Below, piece after piece: positions 37,773 to 47,074 of a stretch of DNA of 64,000 nt. How positions within the stretch are numbered: the first letter of the stretch is position 1; the number at the start of each line of letters is the position of its first letter. The translations under genes and the position numbers were made by a program. Source of the DNA: Sulfurihydrogenibium subterraneum DSM 15120 (GTDB lineage Bacteria > Aquificota > Aquificia > Aquificales > Hydrogenothermaceae); contig NZ_JHUV01000008.1 of the NCBI RefSeq assembly GCF_000619805.1, positions 1 to 64,000 on the forward strand, given 5' to 3'. The notes under the pieces were generated by a model. That model did no database searches, was not told the DNA's origin, and saw nothing but the letters and a program-made list of their open reading frames with translations.

Positions 37773-37892
37773 TTATTTTAATTTTTTTCTTTCCTCATAA
37801 TAGTCTTTAACTGTTAAAAAAGCAATAGTTCCAAAAGATATTAAAGCTGTTAAAACAGCCAAAACAAACATTGTTAAACCTATTTTTTCCAT
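37773..37892 (-). CDS. Small single-span membrane protein (39 residues)
   Basis: A short open frame between trpB and the penicillin-binding protein gene. It starts with ATG at 37892 behind AAGG and encodes MEKIGLTMFVLAVLTALISF followed by a short hydrophobic tail and a charged end (VKDYYEERKKLK). One membrane span with the N-terminus probably outside is predicted. The start site, clean hydrophobic profile and placement in a gene chain support it being real. It resembles the tiny accessory subunits of oxidases or transporters, but no family can be named. Confidence 0.55.
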   Translation of the reverse strand: MEKIGLTMFVLAVLTALISFGTIAFLTVKDYYEERKKLK

Positions 37893-37921
37893 CTTTATAC
37901 CTTCTATCCATTCCTAATTCC

Positions 37922-40249
37922 TTACCTATTTTTTAATATATCTAATATCTCTTGACTTTCTTTTGTAGGTTGGTTTTCTTGAGGTTGAGGATTTGTTTCT
38001 TCAGTTGGTGGAGATTCTCCTTGAGGTTGTGGATTTTCCTCTGGTTTTTTAAATAGTTGAGAAAAGTCAACCTGATTTCCATCACAGTCTACTGTAGGAT
38101 ATGTCCCTTCTACAAACAATATATATCTTCCAGGGCAATTTTCATTGGCAACTTTGTTTGTAATTGGGTCAATAGGAATGTAAACGGTACCTTCTACTCT
38201 TTGGAATTCTTTGTATTTTCCTGACCTGTTTGCGTAGTTCATTATATCTATCCATAATGGCAATGCGGCTTCTGCTCCTGCCATTCCTTTTCCTATAGGT
38301 TTTCTTTTGTCGTATCCTACCCATACAATCATTGTAATATCAGGGTCAAATCCGGCAAACCAAGCATCAGAGTAATCGTTTGTAGTTCCAGTTTTTCCTG
38401 CAACAGGGACTGACATTGAAGATGCTTTAACCCCCGTTCCTTCAAGGACAACAGCTCTTAAAAGGTCTACCATTACGGCAGTTTCTGGTTTTGAAAGGAC
38501 TTCTTCACATTTTGGGTCTTGTCTGTAAAGGACATTACCTTCTTTATCTACGACCTTTCTTATAAAGTAAGGTTCACATCTTGTTCCGTAGTTTCCAAAG
38601 GTTGCAAAAGCGTTTGCAAGCTCAATAGGTGTTATCTCTACAGACCCAAGTGCTAAAGAGTAGTATCTTGGAAGTTTTTGTTTTATTCCTACTTTGTAAG
38701 CTACTGATAAAACAGGGTCAAAATCTATCTGAGATAGAAGATAAACGGTAGCTGCGTTTAAACTTTTTGCCAACGCTTTTCTTAGAGTAACGGTTCCGTA
38801 GTAGTTTCCATCGTAGTTTTTAGGAACCCACTCTTTATTTTGGCTGTAATCCCAAAAACCGATAGGTTTGTCTTCTAAAGTGGATATTTGAGTATATCCG
38901 TTTAAAAGAGCTGCCATGTATATAATAGGCTTTATAGCAGAACCGGGTTGTCTTTTACTCTGGAAAACTCTGTTGAACTGAGATTTTCTAAACTCATATC
39001 CACCTATTAAAACTCTAATACCACCTGTTTTTGAATCTATCGAAACTACCGCAGACTCTAAAAACGGTAAAACTTTAAAAGTATTATCTTCTTGATATCT
39101 TACATATACATAATCCCCTATTTTAAGATTTGCTGGATTTTTTACGGGAGCTTCTGCTTCAACTTGGTCAATATTAAATTTAATCTTTCCTTTTGATATA
39201 GCTTTAATTTCAGCTACATATATGTAGTTTTTAATAATAGTGTCTGGACTAACTTTTTGACTTTCATACCTTTGTTTTAAATAATCTATATCGTCTTTTG
39301 ATAACTTTGGAAATCCTACTCTGTTTTGCAGGTCTTCCAACCATTGTTGAACTCTTTTTTGAGCATACATCTGTAATGCTGTGTCTATAGTTGTGTATAT
39401 TTTAAGTCCACCTTGACTTACAGCTTCCTCACCGTAGTTGTCTATCACCCACTGTCTTATGATTTCTGTAAAGTAATCGTTAAAATTATCAGACCTTATG
39501 ATTTTTGCTAATCTAATAGGTTTTTCTACACATCTTTTATAGTCAGCTTCTGTAATGTAGCCCTCTTCTAACATTCTTTGAAGGACAACCTGCTTTCTTT
39601 TTTCTGCTAAATCTGGATTAACGTAAGGATTATATTTAGATGGAGCTTTTGGAAGTCCGGCTAAAACGGCAGCTTCACATAAATCTACCTGAGATATACT
39701 TTTACCAAAGTAAGTCCTTGCAGCTGCCTCAACACCAAAACTTCCCTGCCCTAAGTATATCTGATTTAAATACATCTCTAAAATTTTATCTTTTGAATAT
39801 ACCTTGTTTAATCTGATTGCTAAAACAGCTTCTTTTATTTTTCTGGATAGACTTTTTTCTGGAGTTAAAAATAGATTTTTTGCAAGTTGTTGCGAGATTG
39901 TGCTACCGCCTTCTGCTTTGCCCATTTTTATAATGTTTTTTATCATAGCTCTAATAATTGCAAGAATGTCTATACCGGGATTAGAATAAAAAGTTTTATC
40001 TTCCGTAGCTATAAAAGCTTTTTTTACGTAGTCTGGAATTTTGTCTATCGTAACGTAGTATCTTTTTTGAACATAAAGCTCGTTATAAACTTTATCTTCA
40101 TAATCAAGTATTACGGAAGCTTCAGGTGGTTTCCAGTTTTCAAGCTGTCTTACGTCAGGAAGGCCTCTTGTTATAATAAACACATAAACTCCGAAAACCA
40201 GAAAAAGTAAAGAGAAAATAGATAGTCCTATAAGTGCAACTCTATTCAA
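37922..40249 (-). CDS. Penicillin-binding protein 1A (bifunctional transglycosylase/transpeptidase)
   Basis: A 775-residue cell-wall synthase anchored by one N-terminal span (about 5-28). The GT51 transglycosylase domain has AFIATEDKTFYSNPGID (catalytic glutamate near 91) and GGSTISQQLAKNLFLTPEKS. The transpeptidase domain has the active serine in RQPGSAIKPIIY (about 436-447), SKSLNAA and KTGTTNDYSDAWFAG (about 625). The last 70 residues are rich in proline, glutamate and glutamine and probably unstructured. Confidence 0.96.
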   Translation of the reverse strand: MNRVALIGLSIFSLLFLVFGVYVFIITRGLPDVRQLENWKPPEASVILDYEDKVYNELYVQKRYYVTIDKIPDYVKKAFIATEDKTFYSNPGIDILAIIRAMIKNIIKMGKAEGGSTISQQLAKNLFLTPEKSLSRKIKEAVLAIRLNKVYSKDKILEMYLNQIYLGQGSFGVEAAARTYFGKSISQVDLCEAAVLAGLPKAPSKYNPYVNPDLAEKRKQVVLQRMLEEGYITEADYKRCVEKPIRLAKIIRSDNFNDYFTEIIRQWVIDNYGEEAVSQGGLKIYTTIDTALQMYAQKRVQQWLEDLQNRVGFPKLSKDDIDYLKQRYESQKVSPDTIIKNYIYVAEIKAISKGKIKFNIDQVEAEAPVKNPANLKIGDYVYVRYQEDNTFKVLPFLESAVVSIDSKTGGIRVLIGGYEFRKSQFNRVFQSKRQPGSAIKPIIYMAALLNGYTQISTLEDKPIGFWDYSQNKEWVPKNYDGNYYGTVTLRKALAKSLNAATVYLLSQIDFDPVLSVAYKVGIKQKLPRYYSLALGSVEITPIELANAFATFGNYGTRCEPYFIRKVVDKEGNVLYRQDPKCEEVLSKPETAVMVDLLRAVVLEGTGVKASSMSVPVAGKTGTTNDYSDAWFAGFDPDITMIVWVGYDKRKPIGKGMAGAEAALPLWIDIMNYANRSGKYKEFQRVEGTVYIPIDPITNKVANENCPGRYILFVEGTYPTVDCDGNQVDFSQLFKKPEENPQPQGESPPTEETNPQPQENQPTKESQEILDILKNR

Positions 40250-40310
40250 AATAAATTTAACCTCGTTTTTTAAGTTTAAAAAAATTAACTATAAATTATT
40301 TTACCAAAAT

Positions 40311-41168
40311 TTAAGGAGCTAACTGTTGGTTATTTAATTGCTGATTATTGCTTGAAAATTTAATTTTTCCCTTTTCTAACATAACTTGATTTTGCGCTCC
40401 ATTAGAAGAAATAACTTTACTTCCCACCGCTATATAAAATTTTGCGTTGTTTACTTCTGGTGTGTTTTTTTGAAAATTCATTTCTGTAAGTAGTAAAATT
40501 TCTCCTTCAAACTCAAAATTTGAGTTATTGTCTAATTCAATAAAATAAGGAGAAGGCTTATTGGTTTGTATTGTAATATTTTCATCATCTATCCACCAAA
40601 ATTTTTTGTCTTCTTCAGTTAATGGTTTGACATCTACTAACTCTAATTCTCCATAACCGTATCTAACATCTGAACCGACATAAATTTTAAATCTCTTTTT
40701 CAAAAAATTATCATCTGTTTTAATTATTCCTATCCAGTGAAGTTGATTTTTTAAGAGTTCTAATTTTTCTATACCTTGGAAATCTTTTTTATATCTTGGT
40801 AATATAAAGTCAATTTCGTGAAGGCTTTTGTCTTTAGCTTTTCTACTGGTTGGCTCAATGGCTGTTTGAACGTAAGTATCTACAAAATAGGCTCTAAATT
40901 CTTCTTCCGAAACATTACCTAAGTAAAACTCTCCATTTTCATAAGAAGGTTTAAGAATAATCTCTCCATCAAGGCTTGGGAAGAAGTTTGATATTGTTTT
41001 AAATTTATTTTCATCGTATGTACCATTTTCTTGATAATGAGCATTTGTTAGAGCCCCCCACATTGTCTGTCCAGAGATAAATAAATCCGTTTCTTTCACT
41101 ACTCCCCACTTGGTAGAGCCTATATGAATAGGTTGATTTTGTTTAAAAATAAGTTTATACCAAGTCAT
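40311..41168 (-). CDS. cmr3: Cmr3-like RAMP (Cas5 group) of the III-C module
   Basis: The last gene of the RAMP module. The ATG at 41168 is preferred (GGGGGATTAAA before it, one base after the cmr5 stop), giving 285 residues. A ferredoxin-like fold start FKQNQPIHIGSTKWG and the glycine-rich YVGSDVRYGYGELELV (about 160-175) are RAMP features. By position and size it is the Cas5-type subunit that would hold the crRNA 5' tag. The C-terminus ends in an unusual repeat NNQQLNNQQLAP. The assignment to Cmr3 comes mostly from gene order. Confidence 0.65.
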   Translation of the reverse strand: MTWYKLIFKQNQPIHIGSTKWGVVKETDLFISGQTMWGALTNAHYQENGTYDENKFKTISNFFPSLDGEIILKPSYENGEFYLGNVSEEEFRAYFVDTYVQTAIEPTSRKAKDKSLHEIDFILPRYKKDFQGIEKLELLKNQLHWIGIIKTDDNFLKKRFKIYVGSDVRYGYGELELVDVKPLTEEDKKFWWIDDENITIQTNKPSPYFIELDNNSNFEFEGEILLLTEMNFQKNTPEVNNAKFYIAVGSKVISSNGAQNQVMLEKGKIKFSSNNQQLNNQQLAP

Positions 41169-41169
41169 T

Positions 41170-41559
41170 TTAATCCCCCAGTGCCTTAGCGTGATAACGA
41201 GCATAAATAAGGGTTTTTTCAAGGAGCTGTTTTAAGAAAAGGAGTTTGTGTAGGTCGTTTGAAATATTTTGAAAGTATTGTTGTTTATTATTTTCATCAA
41301 AGCTAATATCAAGAATTTTGAATAAATCTTTTAACTTGTTTAAAAATATCTTTTCAGGTTCTTTATTATCTTTACCATTCTGAGAAATTATATAAACATA
41401 ATAAGCATATACTCCATTATTATTTAATACTCCCAAAGCTTTATCTATAAGATTTTTTAATTTCTTTTTATTTTGCGAATTTTGAATTTCACTTACCAGC
41501 TCATAAGATACTTTAGCAATAAGAGACTCTATATTTAAGTTATTGGTTTGGTTGCTCAT
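41170..41559 (-). CDS. cmr5: Cmr5-like small subunit (Cas11 group)
   Basis: A 129-residue helical protein; the ATG at 41559 is chosen because AGGAGGTAGCCAAG precedes it. It overlaps the end of cmr4. The C-terminal helix LLEKTLIYARYHAKALGD resembles the end of Cmr5 proteins, and helices fill the whole length. Small subunits form the inner filament contacting the target RNA. Identification is by length, helical content, the C-terminal motif and position. Confidence 0.7.
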   Translation of the reverse strand: MSNQTNNLNIESLIAKVSYELVSEIQNSQNKKKLKNLIDKALGVLNNNGVYAYYVYIISQNGKDNKEPEKIFLNKLKDLFKILDISFDENNKQQYFQNISNDLHKLLFLKQLLEKTLIYARYHAKALGD

Positions 41560-42616
41560 CTTGGCTACCTCCTGTTTGAGAATTGCCATTGATTAGTTGA
41601 ATTTTTAACCTTCCAAAACCTCTGGTAGTCATTCCACCAATACCTAAACTTTCATAGTAATGAGCACTATCTTTTAGAGCTTGTTCCAAATCATCAGCAG
41701 TAGGTAAAGGTTCTATTTTACTATCTAATTCTCCAAATTCTTTATTAAAAATTCTAATACTTCCGTAAAAAATAGTCCCTCTTGGAATAGCTTCGCTTGT
41801 AAATAGAGCTCCTTCTTTTGCAGCTCCCGTTATTGGGTCAATGGAAACAGAAGTTCTAACTTCAAGATTTGAGTTTACAATGTGAGAAAAAAGACTTTCT
41901 GAAACGATAATAATGTCTTCAGATTTAATTGAAAAATTACTAATTTGAGAATCATTGATATTATGACTACCACTAACTTCCAAGTAAAGCCAACCTAAGT
42001 TTAAATGTCCTTCATTTCCATTTTTAGTTTTAATTTTATTTTCTTCAGGAAGACTTTCATTTATTTTTATTTCTTTTAAGATAGAAGCTGTTGTTATCCA
42101 TTTTGTTCCTTTCATAGTAAAGACAGGAAAGAAGAGGATGTTTAAATCACTGAAAAAAATCATCCCTTGCCAGCTTATGTCCTTTTTAGAAAAACCAAAT
42201 CCTTTACAAACTATACAATGTCCACAATGTCCTGTATTATTCTCATCATCTCTCTCTAATTGAGGAGCGTCGTCTTGTCCCGCACAACTAATCTTTAAAA
42301 TTTGATTTCCTACAAAACCTTTCCAGCCGTTAGGTTGAGAATTATTCCAATTATAATTTTTTAATTTTTCTGCTATTGTATTGCCACTTTGATTTTTAAT
42401 TTTGTCAAAAGATGGTTGTTTGCCTTTTAAATCTTTTAATGCTTCTAAAACTACATAATACCTCCAGGTTCCAGCTAAACTGCTACCAGGAATCTTAGGA
42501 ATATTTGTAATAGGGTCTCTAACTATTGTGTTATCCACTCTCCCTATGTTATATCCACCTGTTCCTATATAGATAGGGTCTGTAGCCATAGCATAAACTT
42601 CTAATGTTTTTACCAT
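41540..42616 (-). CDS. cmr4: Cmr4-like RAMP backbone subunit (Cas7 group)
   Basis: A 358-residue Cas7-type backbone protein. The N-terminal YIGTGGYNIGRVDNTIVRD places Asp28 where Cmr4 and Csm3 carry the catalytic aspartate for target RNA cleavage, followed by the family segment KIPGSSLAGTWR. A cysteine/histidine cluster GHCGHCIVCKGFGF (about 128-141) probably binds zinc. The end has LGIGGMTTRGFGRLKI, the glycine-rich RAMP motif. The target-RNA cutting activity of the complex is therefore probably retained. Confidence 0.82.
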   Translation of the reverse strand: MVKTLEVYAMATDPIYIGTGGYNIGRVDNTIVRDPITNIPKIPGSSLAGTWRYYVVLEALKDLKGKQPSFDKIKNQSGNTIAEKLKNYNWNNSQPNGWKGFVGNQILKISCAGQDDAPQLERDDENNTGHCGHCIVCKGFGFSKKDISWQGMIFFSDLNILFFPVFTMKGTKWITTASILKEIKINESLPEENKIKTKNGNEGHLNLGWLYLEVSGSHNINDSQISNFSIKSEDIIIVSESLFSHIVNSNLEVRTSVSIDPITGAAKEGALFTSEAIPRGTIFYGSIRIFNKEFGELDSKIEPLPTADDLEQALKDSAHYYESLGIGGMTTRGFGRLKIQLINGNSQTGGSQDEQPNQ

Positions 42617-42620
42617 TTTT

Positions 42621-45600
42621 TTATACCTCCTTTAGAGCTTTAGACCAAAATTCAAACATATCTAAAAATAATTTTATTTTTTCTATACTTAGCTTACCTA
42701 CAAGTTCTGTGTGAATGTCTTTATTTTCTTCTAAGTCAAAAATAAATCTGATATCTTTTTGTAAATTTTTGTTTTTACCAAGTTCTAAAATGTTAATAAT
42801 TGCTGAGGCAAGTAAGGGATTTATATCTTTATCATAATGTTGGACTTTATCATAAAAGATAGTAATCAATTTGTGTAATTTTGCCGTGTTTGTTTTGTCT
42901 TGGAAAATCTCTTTAAATTTTTTAAACTTATCCCAATATTCTTCTATTTCGTAAGGTCTGTTTGATTTAAGTTGGAAAGCTCTTTTATAGTTTTCCTTCT
43001 CAAGATAAAAAATATCATTTCTTCTTGTATTTGTGTCTAAAAACTCAAAATCAAAAGTATTTGGTATTGCTTGTATATTCTTGTCATTTATAAATTTGTC
43101 TACATCTGAAATCCACTTTTTCCAATTTTCGTCTGGTTTTATGTAAAAATTGTAATCTATATTTTGCTGATTTTCCCAATACAGAGAGTAATATTTTTGA
43201 GTAGAATTACAAAACTCTTCTGGCTTTGAATAATTTGATACTTTTGTATGGTATTTTAAACAGAATTTATCAATTTTTTGATAAAGTTTATCTATATTTT
43301 TGACGTCTCTTCTTATTTTTCGTAATGCACTTAATCCAATGTATAAAGGTTTTTTGTAGTCTTGGATAATTATGCCTATGTGGATAGGAAGTTTTCCGTA
43401 TACATATTTAAATTCTTTGTTATACTCTTGTATCACTAAATCTATAAATTTTGGGACATATTCAGCAGGGATAATTACTTGCCAACCAGCAGGAGTTGGG
43501 TCTGTGATTGAGGCATATGGCTTGTAAGAAACGATTTCTATACTTTTTATGTTGATTTCTTCCAGTGACTCGTCTTTTTTGTTTTCTTTTTCGTTGTAAG
43601 TATAAAAATTGATATTTATAGGATTGGTGTTATTTTTTAAACTTTCTACGATTTGATTGAGTTGTGAGTTAATTTCTTCTGTTTTTTCTGAGTTTGTTTT
43701 ACTATTTTTAAGTTCTTTAAGTAATTTCTTGTTATTGTAAGAATCTAAGTTGTAAGCATCTAAAAAGTCTTCTATAGAGCTTATGAGATATATTTTATTT
43801 TCATTTTTTTCTGCCCAATATAATAAACCTTTTTCATCAATTAGCTCTCTGCTTTTATCAAGCTTTTGTAAATCTGCTTGGAAAGCTAATCTTTTTCTTC
43901 TCCACTCAGGAATGTCTAACCTGTTTTCATCTAACACTTGTTTTTTTATATTTTCAAAAAACTCCTGTGTAGTTTCCCAAATTCTTCTTAATCTTGCAGG
44001 AGATGGATTTTTTCTAAGTAAAAATTGGAGCAATAAGGTAGCTAAAAATTCTATATCTTTATCTGTTAGATTTTGCCAATCAATAGTTCTATTTCCAAAA
44101 TCTATAAGGTTTTTATTTGATAAGTTGCTTATAATAAACTTTTCCCATTCATTACCGATTGTTCTTTCCAAAAGAATACTTTTAATAAAATCTTCTAAAG
44201 TTATTCTATTTCTTAAACTTTTATCTACATAATCTTTGATAACTGTATTTTCCAGTTTTTTTTGTCTATTGTTTTGATTTTGTAAGTCATTAGCCAAGTC
44301 AGATAAAACTAAACTCCAGTTAGCTTGATTAATCAGCAAACTATTCAGCATATTTCCATTTAGCCAATCCTTAAGCTCAAACTTTAACGATACCAGAGCT
44401 ATTCTATCGTTTTTGTCTTTTATTTCACCAACCCATATTGTTTCAGAGTCTAAATTCTGTATCCAATTTTTCACTTGAGTGTTATATACTCTTTCACTAC
44501 AAACATCGCAAACAGTTTGAGAGCTTTTAATACTCTTATCTTCTTCATAAATCAAACGAATTTTACATAGAGGACAGATACCAATGGCATTTGAAGTATT
44601 ATTTATATTTTGCATTAATGTTTTAGTTATATCTTTAGTTATATCGTCATTAATCTTTAATTTTAAAAAGTTCTTCTTAGCCTCTTCAAGTAGATAGCCT
44701 AAGTTCATTAAACCTCTTGAAGCTTTTGTTAAAACTATAGCAGGATAAACCTCACCTTCTAACTTTCTATTAAAAATTTCTACTATCCTTTTCTCAATAT
44801 CATTCAAATCTGGTTTCAAAGAAGCTAAATCATTACTTCCATCTTGCCCTATATTTTCTCCAACAATAAAATAAATCCCAGTCTCATCTCTATAAATTTC
44901 ATTTCCTATCGGATATTCGACCTCTAAAAGCTCTTTTATCTCATTATCTATTTCTTTGGCTCTTTCTCTATACCATTCAATAGAAGCAAGTTTAAAACCT
45001 TTCTCTGCCAAGCCTAATTTATCGTATTGAATTCCTAATATTCTCCATTTTATGGAAGAAGGATTTATAAAATAATTATGAGTATTTATATTCTGTAAAC
45101 TTGTTTCCATCACTAACTGAGATAACACTGCCTTAAACATAGAAGCAGTCATATAAGCTTGATCCCAAAGACTTACATCATTTATGGGAAATCTACTGTC
45201 GCTAAGTAGATTAGAATACCATATTTTAATTTCACTTATAATAAAATTCCTTATTTTTGCCCAATCAGGATTATTTAAGTAGGTGTTCTTTGATAGAAAA
45301 TCATAGAAATTCTGAAAAAAAGTTTGTCTTCTTATGTCAAAATCCTTTTCTTCAATCTGCTTTTTAAAACTTCCAAATGCATTTGATAACCACAATGGCG
45401 GTTTTAATTGTATATTTGGAGCTCCTTTATCTATACCAGAGTTTATATTTTCACAACCTCTGAAAAAAATTTTTTTGATAAATTCCTTTTTTGAAGCATT
45501 ACCTTTAAAAAACTCAACCCAATTAACTTCTTTTGTATCCTTATTATTTTCATCTTTTCTAACAATAAAAGGAAAAATGACTTTTGTGTTTTTTATGAAA

Positions 45601-45863
45601 TTATCTAAATGATATTTTTCTATCTCATGTTCAAAGGGAGTTTTATTAATTTCTGTTTGATTTTCATGATAATCTTCATAACTATTAAAGACTTTAAATC
45701 CAAAAGTGCTTTTAAAACAATTCTCATCAACAGAAAAATGAGGAATTTTGTCTTTTTCTTTCCAAAAACCTATATGTGTTTTACCTAAATTAAAGAGTAA
45801 AGCTCCAATTTCCGCTTTTAAAATTTCATCTTTATTATTTTTTATCCTATCTAATCCTGACAT
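42621..45863 (-). CDS. cas10: Cas10 of subtype III-C (Csx11-like), with degenerate active sites
   Basis: A 1080-residue large subunit. The ATG at 45863 follows GAGGAG and overlaps cmr6 by 13 bases. A zinc-ribbon CPLC...CDVC lies at about 427-455. The region near 788-805 reads ITDPTPAGWQVIIPAEY where active Cas10 has AGGDDxxxxxPA, so the GGDD that makes cyclic oligoadenylate is missing. The N-terminal helix reads ALLFNLGKTHIGF where a Cas10 HD domain has LLHDIGK, so the HD nuclease pair also seems lost. The large size, six-gene RAMP neighbourhood and missing GGDD match the Csx11 family and subtype III-C. Confidence 0.82.
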   Translation of the reverse strand: MSGLDRIKNNKDEILKAEIGALLFNLGKTHIGFWKEKDKIPHFSVDENCFKSTFGFKVFNSYEDYHENQTEINKTPFEHEIEKYHLDNFIKNTKVIFPFIVRKDENNKDTKEVNWVEFFKGNASKKEFIKKIFFRGCENINSGIDKGAPNIQLKPPLWLSNAFGSFKKQIEEKDFDIRRQTFFQNFYDFLSKNTYLNNPDWAKIRNFIISEIKIWYSNLLSDSRFPINDVSLWDQAYMTASMFKAVLSQLVMETSLQNINTHNYFINPSSIKWRILGIQYDKLGLAEKGFKLASIEWYRERAKEIDNEIKELLEVEYPIGNEIYRDETGIYFIVGENIGQDGSNDLASLKPDLNDIEKRIVEIFNRKLEGEVYPAIVLTKASRGLMNLGYLLEEAKKNFLKLKINDDITKDITKTLMQNINNTSNAIGICPLCKIRLIYEEDKSIKSSQTVCDVCSERVYNTQVKNWIQNLDSETIWVGEIKDKNDRIALVSLKFELKDWLNGNMLNSLLINQANWSLVLSDLANDLQNQNNRQKKLENTVIKDYVDKSLRNRITLEDFIKSILLERTIGNEWEKFIISNLSNKNLIDFGNRTIDWQNLTDKDIEFLATLLLQFLLRKNPSPARLRRIWETTQEFFENIKKQVLDENRLDIPEWRRKRLAFQADLQKLDKSRELIDEKGLLYWAEKNENKIYLISSIEDFLDAYNLDSYNNKKLLKELKNSKTNSEKTEEINSQLNQIVESLKNNTNPININFYTYNEKENKKDESLEEINIKSIEIVSYKPYASITDPTPAGWQVIIPAEYVPKFIDLVIQEYNKEFKYVYGKLPIHIGIIIQDYKKPLYIGLSALRKIRRDVKNIDKLYQKIDKFCLKYHTKVSNYSKPEEFCNSTQKYYSLYWENQQNIDYNFYIKPDENWKKWISDVDKFINDKNIQAIPNTFDFEFLDTNTRRNDIFYLEKENYKRAFQLKSNRPYEIEEYWDKFKKFKEIFQDKTNTAKLHKLITIFYDKVQHYDKDINPLLASAIINILELGKNKNLQKDIRFIFDLEENKDIHTELVGKLSIEKIKLFLDMFEFWSKALKEV

Positions 45864-47056
45864 TTTTTCCACTCCTCAGGAATGTCTAATTCTTCGTTTA
45901 AGAAAACTTTTTTGTTTTCTATCTTAAACTTTCCCCAACCGAGTTTAATTTTAGCTCCTATTCCTTGTTTGGACAAAATTGCAACAGCTACAGATAGATT
46001 GTTTAAATCTTTTTCAGCTTCAGCTTTTAGCTCTTCATCAGGTTTTAAGACTCCATCAAAAGGAATGTAAATCAGCTGGAAAATTCCTTCAGTTCCCTTT
46101 GGGACAACCTCGTAATGTATAGGGTTGGTTCCAGCTCTTTTTCTTCTGTCGTGAGGGTTTATTATTTCAAGTGAAAGCCTATCAAAGTAAGTTGGATAGA
46201 AAATAGCTCTTCCTTTGTGGGTTTGGAATTCGGAGGGTAATTTACTATCGCTTGTTTTTGCAGATAATTTATCTCTAAGTATTTGAAAAAGCTCTTCTTT
46301 ATTGTTCTTTCCTTTAACTTCTTTTATTAAATTACTATCTATCTTAAGTCCGAGTTCAAATAGCATAAATTTTAATAAACTATCTTTGGCTTTATTTAGG
46401 TCTCCTGATTTGCCAAATACATAACTCTCAATAGTTTTAATACTTTCCGACCCAGCTCCAAATACTCTTAAGAAGCTCTCTATTTTTTCTTTATTATTTT
46501 GAAAATCTTCTCTAAACAACTCTCTAAAGGCACTTGCTAAAGCTCCCTTCCACCCCGAGCCTCTAACCATTGGAACTTTAAAGTTTGTTTCTTTTAAAAT
46601 GGGATTTTGGATAATGTAAAATTCATCGTCATCTTTGGAGAAATAAGGAGCTTCTAACTGAAATTTAAACCAAATAGCAAAGGAGTATTTAGGAAGTTTA
46701 TTAACATACTCTTGAAGATTGTTTAGCTGAGATTCTTCGTAAATTCCAGAGATTTTTTGAATGATTTGAATGTCTTTATTATCAAATTCTACATATTTCT
46801 TTTCTTTACCTATAATCTCATTTTTTAGCCAGTTTAAGGGAAAATCTTTTAGAGTTTCGTTTGATTTATATGTCGAATTTTTTCTAATATCTTGCCTGAT
46901 AAAAGGAAAATCATTCTTCAATGAGTAAAAGTCGCTATAATTTTTTATTTTATCTTCACTTTTTGGTTTGAAATAATACTTACAATAAGCTATATACTCT
47001 GCTAAACTCTGAACATTTTTTGGATTTATTTCTAACAGTGCTTCAAATTTAGCCAT
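45851..47056 (-). CDS. cmr6: Cmr6-like RAMP (Cas7 group)
   Basis: A 401-residue RAMP protein, started at the ATG at 47056 (AGGTG upstream). Features are PMVRGSGWKGALASAFREL (about 164-182, the SxxKGxxR-like motif of Cas7 relatives), FLRVFGAGSES, RAIFYPTYFDRLS and the C-terminal KQGIGAKIKLGWGKFKI. Order and motifs suggest the Cmr6-type subunit capping the backbone near the 3' end of the crRNA. It could also be scored as a divergent Csm5-like protein. Confidence 0.65.
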   Translation of the reverse strand: MAKFEALLEINPKNVQSLAEYIAYCKYYFKPKSEDKIKNYSDFYSLKNDFPFIRQDIRKNSTYKSNETLKDFPLNWLKNEIIGKEKKYVEFDNKDIQIIQKISGIYEESQLNNLQEYVNKLPKYSFAIWFKFQLEAPYFSKDDDEFYIIQNPILKETNFKVPMVRGSGWKGALASAFRELFREDFQNNKEKIESFLRVFGAGSESIKTIESYVFGKSGDLNKAKDSLLKFMLFELGLKIDSNLIKEVKGKNNKEELFQILRDKLSAKTSDSKLPSEFQTHKGRAIFYPTYFDRLSLEIINPHDRRKRAGTNPIHYEVVPKGTEGIFQLIYIPFDGVLKPDEELKAEAEKDLNNLSVAVAILSKQGIGAKIKLGWGKFKIENKKVFLNEELDIPEEWKKCQD

Positions 47057-47074
47057 CTTTATCACCTGTTTTCT

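Noticed and set aside
43783-44232. 149-codon plus-strand frame inside cas10
   Set aside because: Shadow of cas10 without ribosome site or recognisable protein features.
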